Source: UBA6623 sp965248235 (lineage in GTDB: Bacteria > Acidobacteriota > Terriglobia > Bryobacterales > UBA6623). From it: 64,000 bases of DNA. Both the position numbers and the translations under genes were made by a program. The notes beneath the pieces are model-generated. The model searched no databases. It had not been told where the DNA came from and saw only the letters and a program-made list of their open reading frames with translations. Location: the NCBI GenBank assembly GCA_965248235.1, contig CBDFIU010000004.1, forward strand, positions 992,001 to 1,056,000, written 5' to 3'. How positions within the stretch are numbered: the first letter of the stretch is position 1; each line of letters begins with the position of its first letter. Positions 34,245 to 43,519 of the stretch are shown one piece after another.

Positions 34245-35038
34245 ATGAGAGGAATCACTGGAAATACCGGCGGTCAGGAATCAAGGCCCAGCCGATCGTA
34301 CCGGCTGACCGTTCCCTTACGGTCACGGTTCGGAAAGCGAGAAGTAAATTGCCGCCCGCGACAAGGTTATCCCCGTTGGGTCGGGAGCGTCCGCGGGCTC
34401 ACCCGCCGCGCGGCGATTCTTGGATTGCCGCTGATAGCGGCAGCCGGAATCCGCACCCTCGAGGCCGCCGACCCCGGCACGGCGGATCGCGATCCGGTCT
34501 TCGCGGTAAAGGTCTACAATTACGCCGGCGTAAGTCGGAAAACGTTGTTCGAAGCCAAGCGGCTAAGATCTACCGCAAGATCGGCATCGAGACAACGTGG
34601 GTCGACTGCCCCTTACGATCCGACGAGGCCGGGCGATACCCGGAATGCGCCGCGCTGGGCAACGGGCCGGCGGCGTTGAATCTGCAAATTCTCTCGAAGG
34701 AGATGACCGAGAAGTTGGGATTCAACAGCAAGACGTTTGGGTACGCCTTGCCGACCAGGGGCCGGGAATTTGGGGTCCGCGCGAACGTGTTCGCGCACCG
34801 GGCGGAAGAACTCGCCTATCTGCTTCGTCCTTCGAAGGCGGAGATCCTGGGGCATGTGATGGCCCATGAATTGGGTCACCTGTTCCTGGGTCCCGGGAGT
34901 CACTCGTCGTCGGGTTTGATGCGTTTCCCTTGGGGCAAGAGGCGGCTGCGGATGGCCGACGAGGGTTCACTGAAGTTCACCAGGCGTCAGGGCGAAGTGA
35001 TCCGAGCGGAAGTCCGAGATCGACTTGCCGGAGATTGA
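34245..35038 (+). pseudogene. Exported metalloprotease-like protein, frameshifted
   Basis: The first part has a signal helix (LTRRAAILGLPLIAAAGIRT) and the start of the mature domain (DPVFAVKVYNYAGVSRKTLF). Near 34555 the frame shifts by one. The second frame then continues: AAKIYRKIGIETTWVDCPL, LNLQILSKEMTEKLGFNSKT, and the zinc motif ILGHVMAHELGHLFLGPGSH followed by SSSGLMRFPWG. HExxHxxxGxxxH plus a Met-turn-like LM is metzincin-like. Similar exported proteins are common in Acidobacteria and have unknown substrates. The first about 45 residues from ATG 34245 look non-native. A 7-bp stem (34306-34312 with 34319-34325) lies there and may be part of a repeat that entered the 5' end. Confidence 0.6.
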
Positions 35039-35066
35039 TTGCCCGCGACGGAGCAGATCGGCCCTG

Positions 35067-36296
35067 TTAGGCCGGAGGGGTTTCCGCCGCGGCGGCGGGT
35101 TTGGCAAGGCCGAGGAGGCCGTCGGTTTGTCTGGGCGGGTATGCCTTGAGGGCTTGCTCGTTGGGCTCGGTTCCCCAGCCGGGGGTTGTCGGCACGGTCA
35201 AATAGCCGTCCTCGATTTCAGGCGCCGCCGCGAACAGCTCGTTGCGCCAGGGCACCTCGTCGATATCAATTTCCATGATGCGGAAATTTGGAACCGCCGC
35301 GACAAAATGCGCGTTCATCATCGTTGAGAGATGGCCGTAGAAGTTGTGCGGGGCGATGTTGACTTCGTACGCTTCGGCGGCGGCGGCGATCTTCATCGAC
35401 TGCCAAACACCGTTCCAGATCGCGTCGATAATCGCGACATCCATCGATTGATTTTCGAAATAGGGTTTGAACTCGCGAAGCCCGACCAGGGTCTCGCACG
35501 AGCTGATCGGCGTGGCGCTTCGCTGTCTTATCGACGCAAGGGCCTTGGGATCGTAGCTGTCGATCTCGATCCAAAACAGCCCCAGCGGCGCGAGCGCTTG
35601 TACAAGCTGGATATAGCCCTCGGTCTTGAAGTTGAAATTCAGGTCGAGCAGGATGTCGATGTCGGGTCCGGCGCCTTCGCGGAAAGCTTCGAGTTGCGCG
35701 ACGAGGGCGGTGATTATGCTGCGTTCGGCGTTGAGCTCGTGATAGCCGCCGGGGCGATTGAACCCCGGGGCGAAAAGCCGAGGTTCGGGACCGAATTGGA
35801 AAATGTTCGTCTTGAGCGCGGTGAAGCCTTTTTCGGCGACTTCGCGCCCCTGGGCTCTCACGTCGTCGAGGGACTCAAGGCGCGGACAGTCATGGACGTC
35901 GGGGCGGGAAATGCGATAGGTGCCGCAGTGCGACCAATAGACGCGGATGCGTTCTCGCAGTGCCCCGCCGAGCAGCTCGAAAACGGGCACGGCGTAGTGC
36001 TTTGCTTTCAAGTCGAGCAGAGCGTTCTCGATGGCGGCGACGGCTTCGCCCGCGATACCGCCGGCGGCGGGGCGAATCGCCGCGTAGAGATCCCAGTAGA
36101 TCGCCTCGGTGTGACGCGGATCCTTGCCGAGAACGACGGGCTTCAAGCCTTCGATAGCGGCCGTGACTCCGGGCGAGCCGAAGCCTTCTTGGAACTCGCT
36201 CCAGCCGACAAGTCCGGTGTCGGAGGTCAATTTGACGAAGGAAAAGTTGCGCCAACCGGCGTCGCAATGCAGCGTTTCAATGGAGGTGACTTTCAT
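35067..36296 (-). CDS. Mandelate racemase/muconate lactonizing-type enolase
   Basis: A 409-residue cytosolic enolase-superfamily protein starting at ATG 36296 (MKVTSIETLHCDAGWRNFSF). The long frame that extends to 37346 is antisense shadow of the sulfatase gene. Key positions: TALKTNIFQFG (Lys), IDILLDLNFNFKTEGYIQL (Asp), LFWIEIDSYDPKAL (Glu), ISSCETLVGLREFKPYF (Glu), VAIIDAIWNGVWQSM (Asp) and VNIAPHNFYGHLS (His). The set fits the galactonate/mandelate group that dehydrates or epimerises sugar acids. It lies 93 bases downstream of a sulfatase gene on the same strand, suggesting use of sulfated sugars. Confidence 0.82.
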   Translation of the reverse strand: MKVTSIETLHCDAGWRNFSFVKLTSDTGLVGWSEFQEGFGSPGVTAAIEGLKPVVLGKDPRHTEAIYWDLYAAIRPAAGGIAGEAVAAIENALLDLKAKHYAVPVFELLGGALRERIRVYWSHCGTYRISRPDVHDCPRLESLDDVRAQGREVAEKGFTALKTNIFQFGPEPRLFAPGFNRPGGYHELNAERSIITALVAQLEAFREGAGPDIDILLDLNFNFKTEGYIQLVQALAPLGLFWIEIDSYDPKALASIRQRSATPISSCETLVGLREFKPYFENQSMDVAIIDAIWNGVWQSMKIAAAAEAYEVNIAPHNFYGHLSTMMNAHFVAAVPNFRIMEIDIDEVPWRNELFAAAPEIEDGYLTVPTTPGWGTEPNEQALKAYPPRQTDGLLGLAKPAAAAETPPA

Positions 36297-36388
36297 GGGA
36301 ATTCCGTAGTGCGCGGAGGGTTTGAGACGACGCCATCGTAGCACTCCCGTCCCATTGCGCGGACACGCGGCCGCGGAGAACTCCCCGA

Positions 36389-37855
36389 CTACTTGATCCA
36401 CTGTTGCCGACGCGGCCATTGGGGGCCGTCTTCGAAAAAGCGGACGCCGCCGCCGATGCGGTCGTAGTCGCCTAATTCCTCGCGGGCTTTTTCGGCGAGG
36501 GCGGTAAGGCGCTTGACTTCGCCGGAGTGCTCGGACGCGACGTTGTCTTGCTCGCCGATGTCCGACTCGAGGTTGTAAAGCGCGAGTTCGGTGACCGGCT
36601 GGAGGATTTCGCCCACGAAGGCTCCGTCGCGTGAGAGTAACCATTCGTTCTCTTTGAATCCCGGACGCGGAAACACGAGTTTCCACGGACCCGAGCGCAC
36701 CGCCTGCAGGTGGGTCTCGCTGTAGTAGTAAATCGCTTCGTGCGGAGTTTTTGCGCCGGTCTCGCCAAGCATCAACGGCGAAATGTCGCGGCCGTCGAGG
36801 GTGCGATCCGGCGGCAACCGGGCCCCGGCCATCTTGATGAAGGTCGGCAGTAAATCCATTGTGGTTGCCACTTCGCTGTTCACGGCGCCGGCGGGGATGC
36901 GGCCGGGTCCCCACATCACCGCGGGAACGCGCACGCCGCCTTCCCAGTTGGTGCCTTTGGCTCCTCGCAAGGGCCCGGCGGAGCCGGCGTGCTCGGTGAT
37001 GTCGGCGGTGAATTGCGGCAACGAGTGATTGCTCCAGGGGCCGTTGTCGGAGGTGTAGACGACGATCGTGTCTTGGTCGAGGTTGAGCTGTTTGAGCAGG
37101 TCGACAATTTCTCCGGTGCTTGCATCCAGCTCTTCGATCACGTCGCCGTAGAGACCGCGCTCGGAACGTCCGCGAAACGGCTCGGTCGCACCGAGAACGA
37201 CGTGCGCCATGGTGTGCGCGACGTAGAGAAAGAAGGGACGGTCTTTGTTGTTGCGAATAAAGGCGAGGGCTTCGTCGGTGTAGCGACGAGTGAGATCGTC
37301 GACCGCGGCCGATTCCTCGATCCTCTCTTCGTCGCGGTATACCCAATGCACTTCGCCGTCGTCGTTGGCTCCGACGACGCCGAACCAGGAATCGAATCCC
37401 CGGCGCACGGGGCTCAACTCGGGTTTGAATCCCCGGCGGCGTTGGGTGATGTCGACCTTGCCGATCATGCCGGTGGCGTAGCCGGCTTGCTGGAGCATTT
37501 TCGGCAGCAGGATTTCTTTCTCGTGGACGTAGGGGAAGAAACGCTTTTCGTTACCGTACTCGGCGACGCGAATCGGATAGCTGCCGGTGAGAAGCGCCGT
37601 GCGCGACGGGCCGCAGACGGGTTGGGCGTAGAAATTGGTGAATCGCATTCCCTTGCGGGCCATTTGATCAATGCGCGGAGTTTTGAAGTCAGTCGCGCCA
37701 AAGACGCCGAGATCGCCGTAGCCTTGATCGTCGGCGAAGACGATGATGAAGTTCGGTTTCTTGCGGGACGGCTCGGGAGGCTGGGATGAACACGCGGACA
37801 GGCAGATCAAGAGAAACGCGAGAGGCGAGTTGAGAATCAGTCGCGGTTTTGCCAT
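36389..37855 (-). CDS. Type I sulfatase lipoprotein
   Basis: A 488-residue arylsulfatase-type protein. Leader: LAFLLICLSACSSQPPE (lipobox). The alkaline-phosphatase-like core starts KPNFIIVFADDQGYGDLGVF (metal Asp residues). The formylglycine site is AQPVCGPSRTALLTGSYPIR (C-x-P-S-R; Cys converted by an FGE enzyme, not in the window). Further metal or substrate residues are in DTIVVYTSDNGPWSNH and FFLYVAHTMAHVVL. It removes sulfate from sulfated glycans. ATG 37855 is chosen since the upstream 16 residues are not conserved. It precedes the enolase gene on the same strand. Confidence 0.9.
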   Translation of the reverse strand: MAKPRLILNSPLAFLLICLSACSSQPPEPSRKKPNFIIVFADDQGYGDLGVFGATDFKTPRIDQMARKGMRFTNFYAQPVCGPSRTALLTGSYPIRVAEYGNEKRFFPYVHEKEILLPKMLQQAGYATGMIGKVDITQRRRGFKPELSPVRRGFDSWFGVVGANDDGEVHWVYRDEERIEESAAVDDLTRRYTDEALAFIRNNKDRPFFLYVAHTMAHVVLGATEPFRGRSERGLYGDVIEELDASTGEIVDLLKQLNLDQDTIVVYTSDNGPWSNHSLPQFTADITEHAGSAGPLRGAKGTNWEGGVRVPAVMWGPGRIPAGAVNSEVATTMDLLPTFIKMAGARLPPDRTLDGRDISPLMLGETGAKTPHEAIYYYSETHLQAVRSGPWKLVFPRPGFKENEWLLSRDGAFVGEILQPVTELALYNLESDIGEQDNVASEHSGEVKRLTALAEKAREELGDYDRIGGGVRFFEDGPQWPRRQQWIK

Positions 37856-37945
37856 ATGTTGCCGCCGCCCCCAACCAGGACCGCGTCCCGAGCCCGTGGA
37901 CAAGCCGGGTTTCGACGATTGGCATCCGGGGGGGCACGCCGCGGG

Positions 37946-38656
37946 CTAATACCACTCCCGCAGCCGGACTTCGATCCCGCTCTCGCCCTGTAAGGCGTCG
38001 ACGAAGACCTTCAAATCCGAGCCCCGGTAATGATAGGGGTAGACCACCTTCGGCCGAAAGCCCTTGACGCCTTCCGCCGCTTCCTCGGGAGGCATCGTGT
38101 AGGGAAGGTTCATGGTCATGAACGCGACGTCGATGTCTTGCAACGCTTTCATCTCGGCGTGCGCTTCGGTGTCACCGGAAAAATAAATGCGCTTGCCGCC
38201 GATGTTGAGCACATAGCCGTTGCCGCGCCCCTTGTCGTGGTAGAGCTTTCCGGGCTCGGGCCCGCGCTTGAGGTTATACATCGGCACGGCTTCCACCTTC
38301 ACGCCGCCGAGGGTGATCTGCTCGCCGTTGCCGATCACCTTGGCTTCGGTGACGGTCTTCGCCACAGCCGCCGGCGCCACGATGGTGGTGGTGCTTTTCT
38401 TGACGGTCGCAATGGCCTTGGGGTCCATGTGGTCCCCGTGGATATCGGTAATCAGAATGACGTCCGCCTTGGGCAGCGACGAATAATCGCCTTGACTCCA
38501 GGGATCAACGTGCCAGACCTTGCCGCCGATTTCGAGCATCACGCTGCCGTGATGGACCGGCGTTATCTTGACGTCCCCGGCGGAGGTCGAAACGACGTCC
38601 GCCGGCGCCATGGCAACGAAGCCCGCCGCCAAAAGAAATAGTGTGAAAAGACGCAT
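37946..38656 (-). CDS. Exported metallo-beta-lactamase fold hydrolase
   Basis: A 236-residue protein with signal peptide (LFTLFLLAAGFVAMAPA). The metal site is VILITDIHGDHMDPKAIATV (D-x-H-x-D-H), with later ligands in YFSGDTEAHAEMK and VYPYHYRGSDLK. The UlaG-like group of small MBL-fold enzymes is the closest match (VHHGSVMLEIGGKVWHVDPW at the start). It is one of three same-strand genes (MBL, sulfatase, enolase) and may hydrolyse a lactone or ester in the same pathway. The substrate is unknown. Confidence 0.8.
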   Translation of the reverse strand: MRLFTLFLLAAGFVAMAPADVVSTSAGDVKITPVHHGSVMLEIGGKVWHVDPWSQGDYSSLPKADVILITDIHGDHMDPKAIATVKKSTTTIVAPAAVAKTVTEAKVIGNGEQITLGGVKVEAVPMYNLKRGPEPGKLYHDKGRGNGYVLNIGGKRIYFSGDTEAHAEMKALQDIDVAFMTMNLPYTMPPEEAAEGVKGFRPKVVYPYHYRGSDLKVFVDALQGESGIEVRLREWY

Positions 38657-38763
38657 CTCTCGGTCCCTCCTTCGATGAATGCAACGGCTCTATTAGAGCA
38701 GTCTCCAACGGGGCGTGCAAGCAGGGCGCGCGCCGACGGGCGGGCTGCGGAAAGGGGGTGGCG

Positions 38764-39435
38764 TTAGATAACGCCGCGTTTTCCGCCGCTGCCGACAAAG
38801 CGGGGGTCCTCGATCTCGCGGTCGTCCTTGTGGAAGATCCGCCAGTTGTCGTAGACCAAGTCCCCCACGTAGTAGGCGTCTCGGTTCAAGCTGTGCTTAT
38901 CGGGTAGTTCTTCTTGGCTGGCGGGGTGCTTCAGCTCGGAGAACATAACGAAATCAAGGTAAGTGAAGGCGTGGAAGTAGGTGCCGTCGAAAGCCAGCAG
39001 AGAGAGCACCTCGGGGCATCGTCGCCGCATGATATCCGCGGCCTCTTGCGCCGTCGGGTCGTCGGGCAACTTGCCAATCTGGTTTTCGATCTCTTCGAGT
39101 TCCGCCCGCACGGTCTCGCGCCCGCTGTCTCGCCAACGCCGTAAGCGCCGCAGAAACCGCCGCAGGTGGAAAGACCCGAACGACACCAACATCAAGGCGA
39201 CGAAAAGTTGTCCCCAACGGCGCGCGAACCCGGCCTGCTCCCAGCCCGAGCCGGCCATTTCCAGCCACGAAGCGAACAGCACCAAGCCCGCCAGGCCCAC
39301 CAGCGAGCCCAGGATCGGTTTGCGCCCCAGCACGTAGCGGCCGAAGAATCCGCGCAATCGGTCCGCCGTCTCGCGCAAAGCTTCACCCGCGCGCGCGGAC
39401 GCATACACCGATTTCTCCCATTTCTGATGCACCAT
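38764..39435 (-). CDS. Membrane protein of unknown function
   Basis: A 223-residue protein starting at MVHQKWEKSVYASARAGEAL (ATG 39435). Two membrane helices follow (LVGLAGLVLFASWLEMAG and LFVALMLVSFGSFHLRRF), then a basic cytoplasmic linker (LRRLRRWRDSGRETVRAELE), a coiled-coil-like part and a soluble C-terminal domain (LSLLAFDGTYFHAFTYLDFV, DAYYVGDLVYDNWRIFHKDD). I recognise no family. The gene lies between unrelated neighbours and is alone on its strand there. Confidence 0.6.
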   Translation of the reverse strand: MVHQKWEKSVYASARAGEALRETADRLRGFFGRYVLGRKPILGSLVGLAGLVLFASWLEMAGSGWEQAGFARRWGQLFVALMLVSFGSFHLRRFLRRLRRWRDSGRETVRAELEEIENQIGKLPDDPTAQEAADIMRRRCPEVLSLLAFDGTYFHAFTYLDFVMFSELKHPASQEELPDKHSLNRDAYYVGDLVYDNWRIFHKDDREIEDPRFVGSGGKRGVI

Positions 39436-39598
39436 CGCGGGAGGGTAGTACAGAATAAAAAGCTTTTCAGCCGGGGTTTCTCTACCGGAGAAACAACACT
39501 TCATGACAAAAATTCGTACCGCGATGAGGCCGAAGGGCCGGGGAATCCAACGATGAACAAGGCTTTGCTAGCAGGATATCACAAGCGCCCGATTCGCA

Positions 39599-41694
39599 CT
39601 ACGGGAGCGGAATGCCGAACAGCGCCTCCACGAGAATCGGCTCTTCCCCGCGAAAGGCCGGCAAGAATTCCCACGACTCCAAATGGGCCAGGATCGTGTT
39701 ATCCGTTTGCGGGTCGGCGCCGTGCACAACCCTCAGGTTGCCCAATTCACCCTCTTCGTCGACAACGGCGTAAATCACGACTTCGGAGGGCCGCTCCCGC
39801 GCCGCCGGCACCGACTCGAGCCGCAGCGGTTTCTGCTCGCGCGGGAACGGCGGTGCGACCTTCTTCTTGGGCAGTATCCGAATCACGCCGGTCGAGGTAT
39901 CGAATTTTCGCGAGCCGGAACCGGGAATACAAAACTGCAACGTCCATTTCCGCGGCGCTTCGGGAACATCGAGGTGAATTGTATAGATAGGGTTGCCCTT
40001 GAGAATACCCGATGTGTTGGCCAGCGTCGTCTGGATATTCGACACCAAAATAATACCGTACTGCTTTCTCGGCAAGGGCTTCAGCGTGCCGCTGCCCGGT
40101 CTCGTCCCCTTGCCGTCGCCTTCGTTCTTTTCGGGCGACTCTTTGCCTTCGCCCTCGCCTTCGCTTCCCGTGCCCGGCCCCCCGGAGCCGGGGAGCTCCA
40201 GGATGACGGGCCCGCCGACCCTTGGGTCACCCGGCTCCCCACCCGCGCCGAGACTATCTCGACCTCTTCGACGGCGTCGGTTTCGTCTTCGCCCGTGCCT
40301 TCCGTCGTGGTTCCACCCCGGCCCGCGTCCTCCGCCTCGGGGTCTACCGCCGGTGGTGTCATTTCGGCCACATCGGAAACACCCTCCGCGGCGAAAAGGT
40401 CGAACTCCGCCGGGAACGGCTCCGCTTCCTGGTCGGTGAACGGGGCGTCGCTCTCGACAATCGTCGGCGGGGCATCGGCCGGCTCGGGCGTGGGGTCGGG
40501 GATCTCGTCCGCGGCGTCCACGGCCGTTTCAATCGGCTGATCATCGGGAGGCTGTTCGGACTCGTCGGGCGGCTCGGGCTCTTCTTGGTCGGCCTCGTTC
40601 GGGGCGGGGGAGTCCTCGGGCTCTTCCATCGCGCTGTCGAGCGATCCCAAGCGCAAGCCCATTTCCAACAGAAATGAGGGAGTCAGCGGGTTCGGCGCCT
40701 GGCTGAGCGCAATGAGAGTGGTTTGCGCTTCGCCCTCGGCCAGCGAAGGCAGGTCGGGCCGCACCGGCTCGGGCATCTCGAGGCCGGCGAGCGGGACGAC
40801 GTTGGCCGCCGGGACCGGCAGTGCCGGGTCATCGATAACCTTCGGCACGGGCGTCACGCTGAGTTCCGCCAAGACGGTTTCACGGTTTGGGGCCGCGAGT
40901 TGCGAGACCTGCTCGGGCAGTTCCCAGCGTTCAGGGGTCTGGGGTTGCTGGTGTCCCGGTTCCACGACCATGCCGCTTTCGAGCGGTCGAGGGTTGGGAG
41001 TCCAAGCCAAAACGGGTGGCAATTGCGGCGCGTACTCGGGGGGCAATTCGAGAAGAGAGTCCGTTTGCAGGATGATCTCCTTGAGCGAACGGTCTTTGCC
41101 GACAATTTCCGGCAACATGACCTTGAAGGTCTGTAGGAAGACTTCCGGCGCCGGTTTCGGCGGTTCGGGCGCGGCGACGATCTCGGGTGGTGGAGCCGGG
41201 GCCTCTTGCGCCTCTTTGCCCCTTTCCGGGGTTTTCTCGGCAGCGGGGTCGGCGGGCTTAGGACTGCTTCCCTCTTCTTCACTTCCGCCGTTGTCACGTT
41301 CTTCGGAAGCGTCTTCCTCCTCTTCGTAGAGGTCTTCGGGTGCAACCACGGGAATGTCGGGGATGCGGTAATTCAACTCTACGATTTCGTGCGCCTCCGG
41401 GTCGGGCATCGCTACCCGCGGCACGGCAAATTGCATCCAGGGGACCATCGAAAAGCCCACCACGTGGCAAAACAGCGATGAGATGAAACTCAGTCCTCGA
41501 TTGGATTCAGGCAGAAAGACATCTTGAAAGACGGCGGGATGTTCACTCCGCCGCGGCCTTCTCCGAAAACCGCTGAACGCTTGCGGCCGCTCACGGGCGA
41601 CATAGACGAGAGCCAGCAACAGCAGAACAGCGGAAACGAGCCCAAGAAAGACATCCAGGGTGGGGACGTCGGGGAGATTGCGCATTCCGCCCAT
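39599..41694 (-). pseudogene. TonB-like Pro/Glu-rich energy transducer, frameshifted
   Basis: The N-terminal 537 codons (41694-40081) have membrane helices (LDVFLGLVSAVLLLLALVYV; FISSLFCHVVGFSMVPWMQF) and a long Pro/Glu/Asp-rich linker. The frame ends in an unnatural basic tail. The overlapping frame continues from about 40250 as GGEPGDPRVGGPVILELPGS, a Gly/Glu repeat, then KPLPRKQYGIILVSNIQTTL, LDVPEAPRKWTLQFCIPGSG and a TonB C-terminal domain ending WEFLPAFRGEEPILVEALFG. The two are one gene with a single shift near a G-run (about 40240-40250). It would transmit energy to TonB receptors such as the one at 11 kb. Confidence 0.7.
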
Positions 41695-41943
41695 TCGGCT
41701 AAACGAACAGCTCGCGCGGTTCTATCCACCACGGCAAGCCTGAGGGGAATCGGACCAAGGCGGCCGCCGAGAAGTGCTTCCGCGAAAATCCGATTGGCTG
41801 CCATTTCAGTATATAAGGTCAGACCCGTCAGAAACTTAGCGGATGGCGGGGTGTGCGGGCCGACGCGGTTACAATGTAGTCTTCACGCGACGGTCGGGAT
41901 TGAGCCGCGGCCGGGGCGGGCCCCTTCGCACACGGGTGTTTCC

Positions 41944-42927
41944 ATGGCCGGATCAAAAACAGGCATCGCTTTTCTCGGGACGGGCGGCGTCGCTCGGATG
42001 CACGCACCGGCGGTGAAGCAACTCAATGGGGCACGCTTGCTCGGGGCCTTTAGCCGCAACCCGGAGAACGTAGCGCGGTTTGCCGCCGAGTTCGATATCC
42101 AAGCGTATCGATCGGTCGACGAGGTGCTTGGGGATCCGGCCGTCGAGGTCGTTTCCGTTCTAACGCCCGTAAAAAACCATAACGCTCTGGCGCTGGCCTG
42201 CTTGGAAGCCGGCAAACACGTTTTGGTGGAAAAGCCGGTCGCGCACACGGTGGATGAAATTCACACTCTCGAAGCCGCCGCCGCCCGCGCCGAGCGTCTC
42301 TGCGTCCCGGTCCACAACTACATTTACGCCCCCGCGATCCAGCGGGCGAAGAAGCTAATCGATCAAGGCAAGTTGGGGAAGCTTTCCAGTTTGTGGATGA
42401 TCTACAACGAGAAGCACCCGGCCGCGATGGCCGATGGGCGTCCCGAGCTGCTGTTGCGGGAACTGCACGCCCATCACGCCTACGTACTGCTGTTTCTCGG
42501 CGGTAGGCCGATTCGCGTTTCGGCGGCCGCGTCGAACGTTCATTTTGACGACAAGAAGTCGAACGACCAGGCGATGATCGTCTGCGAGATGCCCGGAGGC
42601 GCCATCGGCAACCTGTGGGGAAGTTTCGGGGCCGACGACAATACCAGCAGTCCCTGGACCGTCTATTACAAGGTTCTGGGGACCGAAGGCGGCGTGACGT
42701 ATTCGTGGGACGACGTCCGTTATGGCGACGCGCCGCTGCCGGGATGGGATCGAGCCGCGTATCGCGACAGTTTCCTATACACCTACGAGTACTTCCTGAC
42801 GCGCTGTTTGGAAAAAGGCGAGCCTCCTCTTTCGAGCTTGGGAGACGCCGCGGCTGCCCTACGGATCATCGAAGCGACTGAGGAGTCGGTTGCGGAGGGC
42901 AGATTCGTGGACGTGCGGTACGACTGA
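41944..42927 (+). CDS. Gfo/Idh/MocA family oxidoreductase
   Basis: A 327-residue NAD(P)-dependent oxidoreductase. The Rossmann start is GIAFLGTGGVARMHAPAVKQ, the catalytic EKP motif is ACLEAGKHVLVEKPVAHTVD, and the C-terminal alpha/beta domain includes ELLLRELHAHHAYVLLFLGG, with His residues for substrate. ATG 41944 is used. The family oxidises or epimerises sugar alcohols and cyclitols. It has no operon partners here. Codon use and length are normal. Confidence 0.87.
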   Translation: MAGSKTGIAFLGTGGVARMHAPAVKQLNGARLLGAFSRNPENVARFAAEFDIQAYRSVDEVLGDPAVEVVSVLTPVKNHNALALACLEAGKHVLVEKPVAHTVDEIHTLEAAAARAERLCVPVHNYIYAPAIQRAKKLIDQGKLGKLSSLWMIYNEKHPAAMADGRPELLLRELHAHHAYVLLFLGGRPIRVSAAASNVHFDDKKSNDQAMIVCEMPGGAIGNLWGSFGADDNTSSPWTVYYKVLGTEGGVTYSWDDVRYGDAPLPGWDRAAYRDSFLYTYEYFLTRCLEKGEPPLSSLGDAAAALRIIEATEESVAEGRFVDVRYD

Positions 42928-43140
42928 GAGTTGCGCCGCCATCGGCCGCGGCGATAGCGCGGATTCGGTCGTTTCCAACAGCCACCCCTACACCGACCCA
43001 GGTCGCAACATTGTCGTTGGCGGCGCCGATCGCAGCGCCGACGCCGATCCCGATTGCCATCGCTGAGCCCATGGCGCCACCGCCGGCCGGGCGCTTTCTC
43101 TTGCGGGCTTCGGCCTTCCCGATGCGCTTTTGTCAGTCAT
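42866..43140 (-). pseudogene. Small glycine-zipper membrane protein, frameshifted start
   Basis: From ATG 43140 (MTDKSASGRPK) the frame soon leaves the expected path. A +1 shifted frame reads IGKAEARKRKRPAGGGAMGS then AMAIGIGVGAAIGAANDNVA and TWVGVGVAVGNDRIRAIAAA. The GxGxGxA repeats make a glycine-zipper membrane segment, and short proteins of the form KARKRKRP-GGG-(zipper) are common in bacteria. The 3' end overlaps the oxidoreductase end (to 42927) and is likely not translated that far. Low complexity makes this a weaker call. Confidence 0.4.
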
Positions 43141-43157
43141 TTTGAACTCTGCGGGAT

Positions 43158-43187
43158 TTGACAAGAGCTTCGACCACACCCTAGCAT
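43158..43187 (+). promoter_or_regulatory. Promoter of padR gene, probably leaderless
   Basis: TTGACA (43158-43163), an 18-base spacer, and TAGCAT (43182-43187). The expected start point, about 43194, is two bases before the ATG, so the mRNA would be leaderless or nearly so. Such an arrangement is frequent for padR genes in Acidobacteria. Confidence 0.55.
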
Positions 43188-43194
43188 AACTAGG
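43180..43194. promoter_or_regulatory. Palindromic candidate operator over padR -10 box
   Basis: CCTAG-CATAA-CTAGG is a perfect 5-bp inverted repeat covering the -10 box and start point. PadR dimers bind such small dyads. Autorepression is a reasonable inference. Confidence 0.45.
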
Positions 43195-43195
43195 T

Positions 43196-43519
43196 ATGCA
43201 CGGTCAGCTCCTGAAGGGCCACCTCGACTTCCTTATCTTCGCCTCCGTGGAATCGCAGGCGACGCATGGGTACGCCGTCATTCAAGAGCTGCGCAAGCGC
43301 AGCGGAGGGGCGTTTGAGCTGCCGGAGGGGACCGTTTACCCAGCGCTGCATCGGCTGGAACGGGCGGGATTTCTCGCTAGCCGGTGGTCGAATCATGCTG
43401 GCCGCCGCCGCTGTCTGTATAGACTCACCCTGAAAGGGCGTCGGGCCCTAGCGCAACATCGCCAAGAGTGGCCGAAGTTTTCACGAGCCGTGACGACCAC
43501 GCTGGAGCCGGCCTCGTGA
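43196..43519 (+). CDS. PadR family transcriptional regulator
   Basis: A 107-residue winged-helix regulator. The fold shows MHGQLLKGHLDFLIFASVES, THGYAVIQELRKRSGGAFEL, PEGTVYPALHRLERAGFLAS and a wing with RRRCLYRLTLKGRRALAQHR. It overlaps the next gene by four bases (GTGA). PadR/HAAS-domain pairs of this kind are typical of Acidobacteria, where PadR controls a membrane partner that carries the HAAS prefix. The promoter above suggests self-control. Confidence 0.9.
   Translation: MHGQLLKGHLDFLIFASVESQATHGYAVIQELRKRSGGAFELPEGTVYPALHRLERAGFLASRWSNHAGRRRCLYRLTLKGRRALAQHRQEWPKFSRAVTTTLEPAS

Noticed and set aside
35067..37346. A single 759-residue frame on the minus strand covering the enolase and part of the sulfatase region
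   Set aside because: The enolase has its own ATG and conserved start at 36296, and the upstream part is a low-complexity Arg-rich shadow of the sulfatase gene in another frame.
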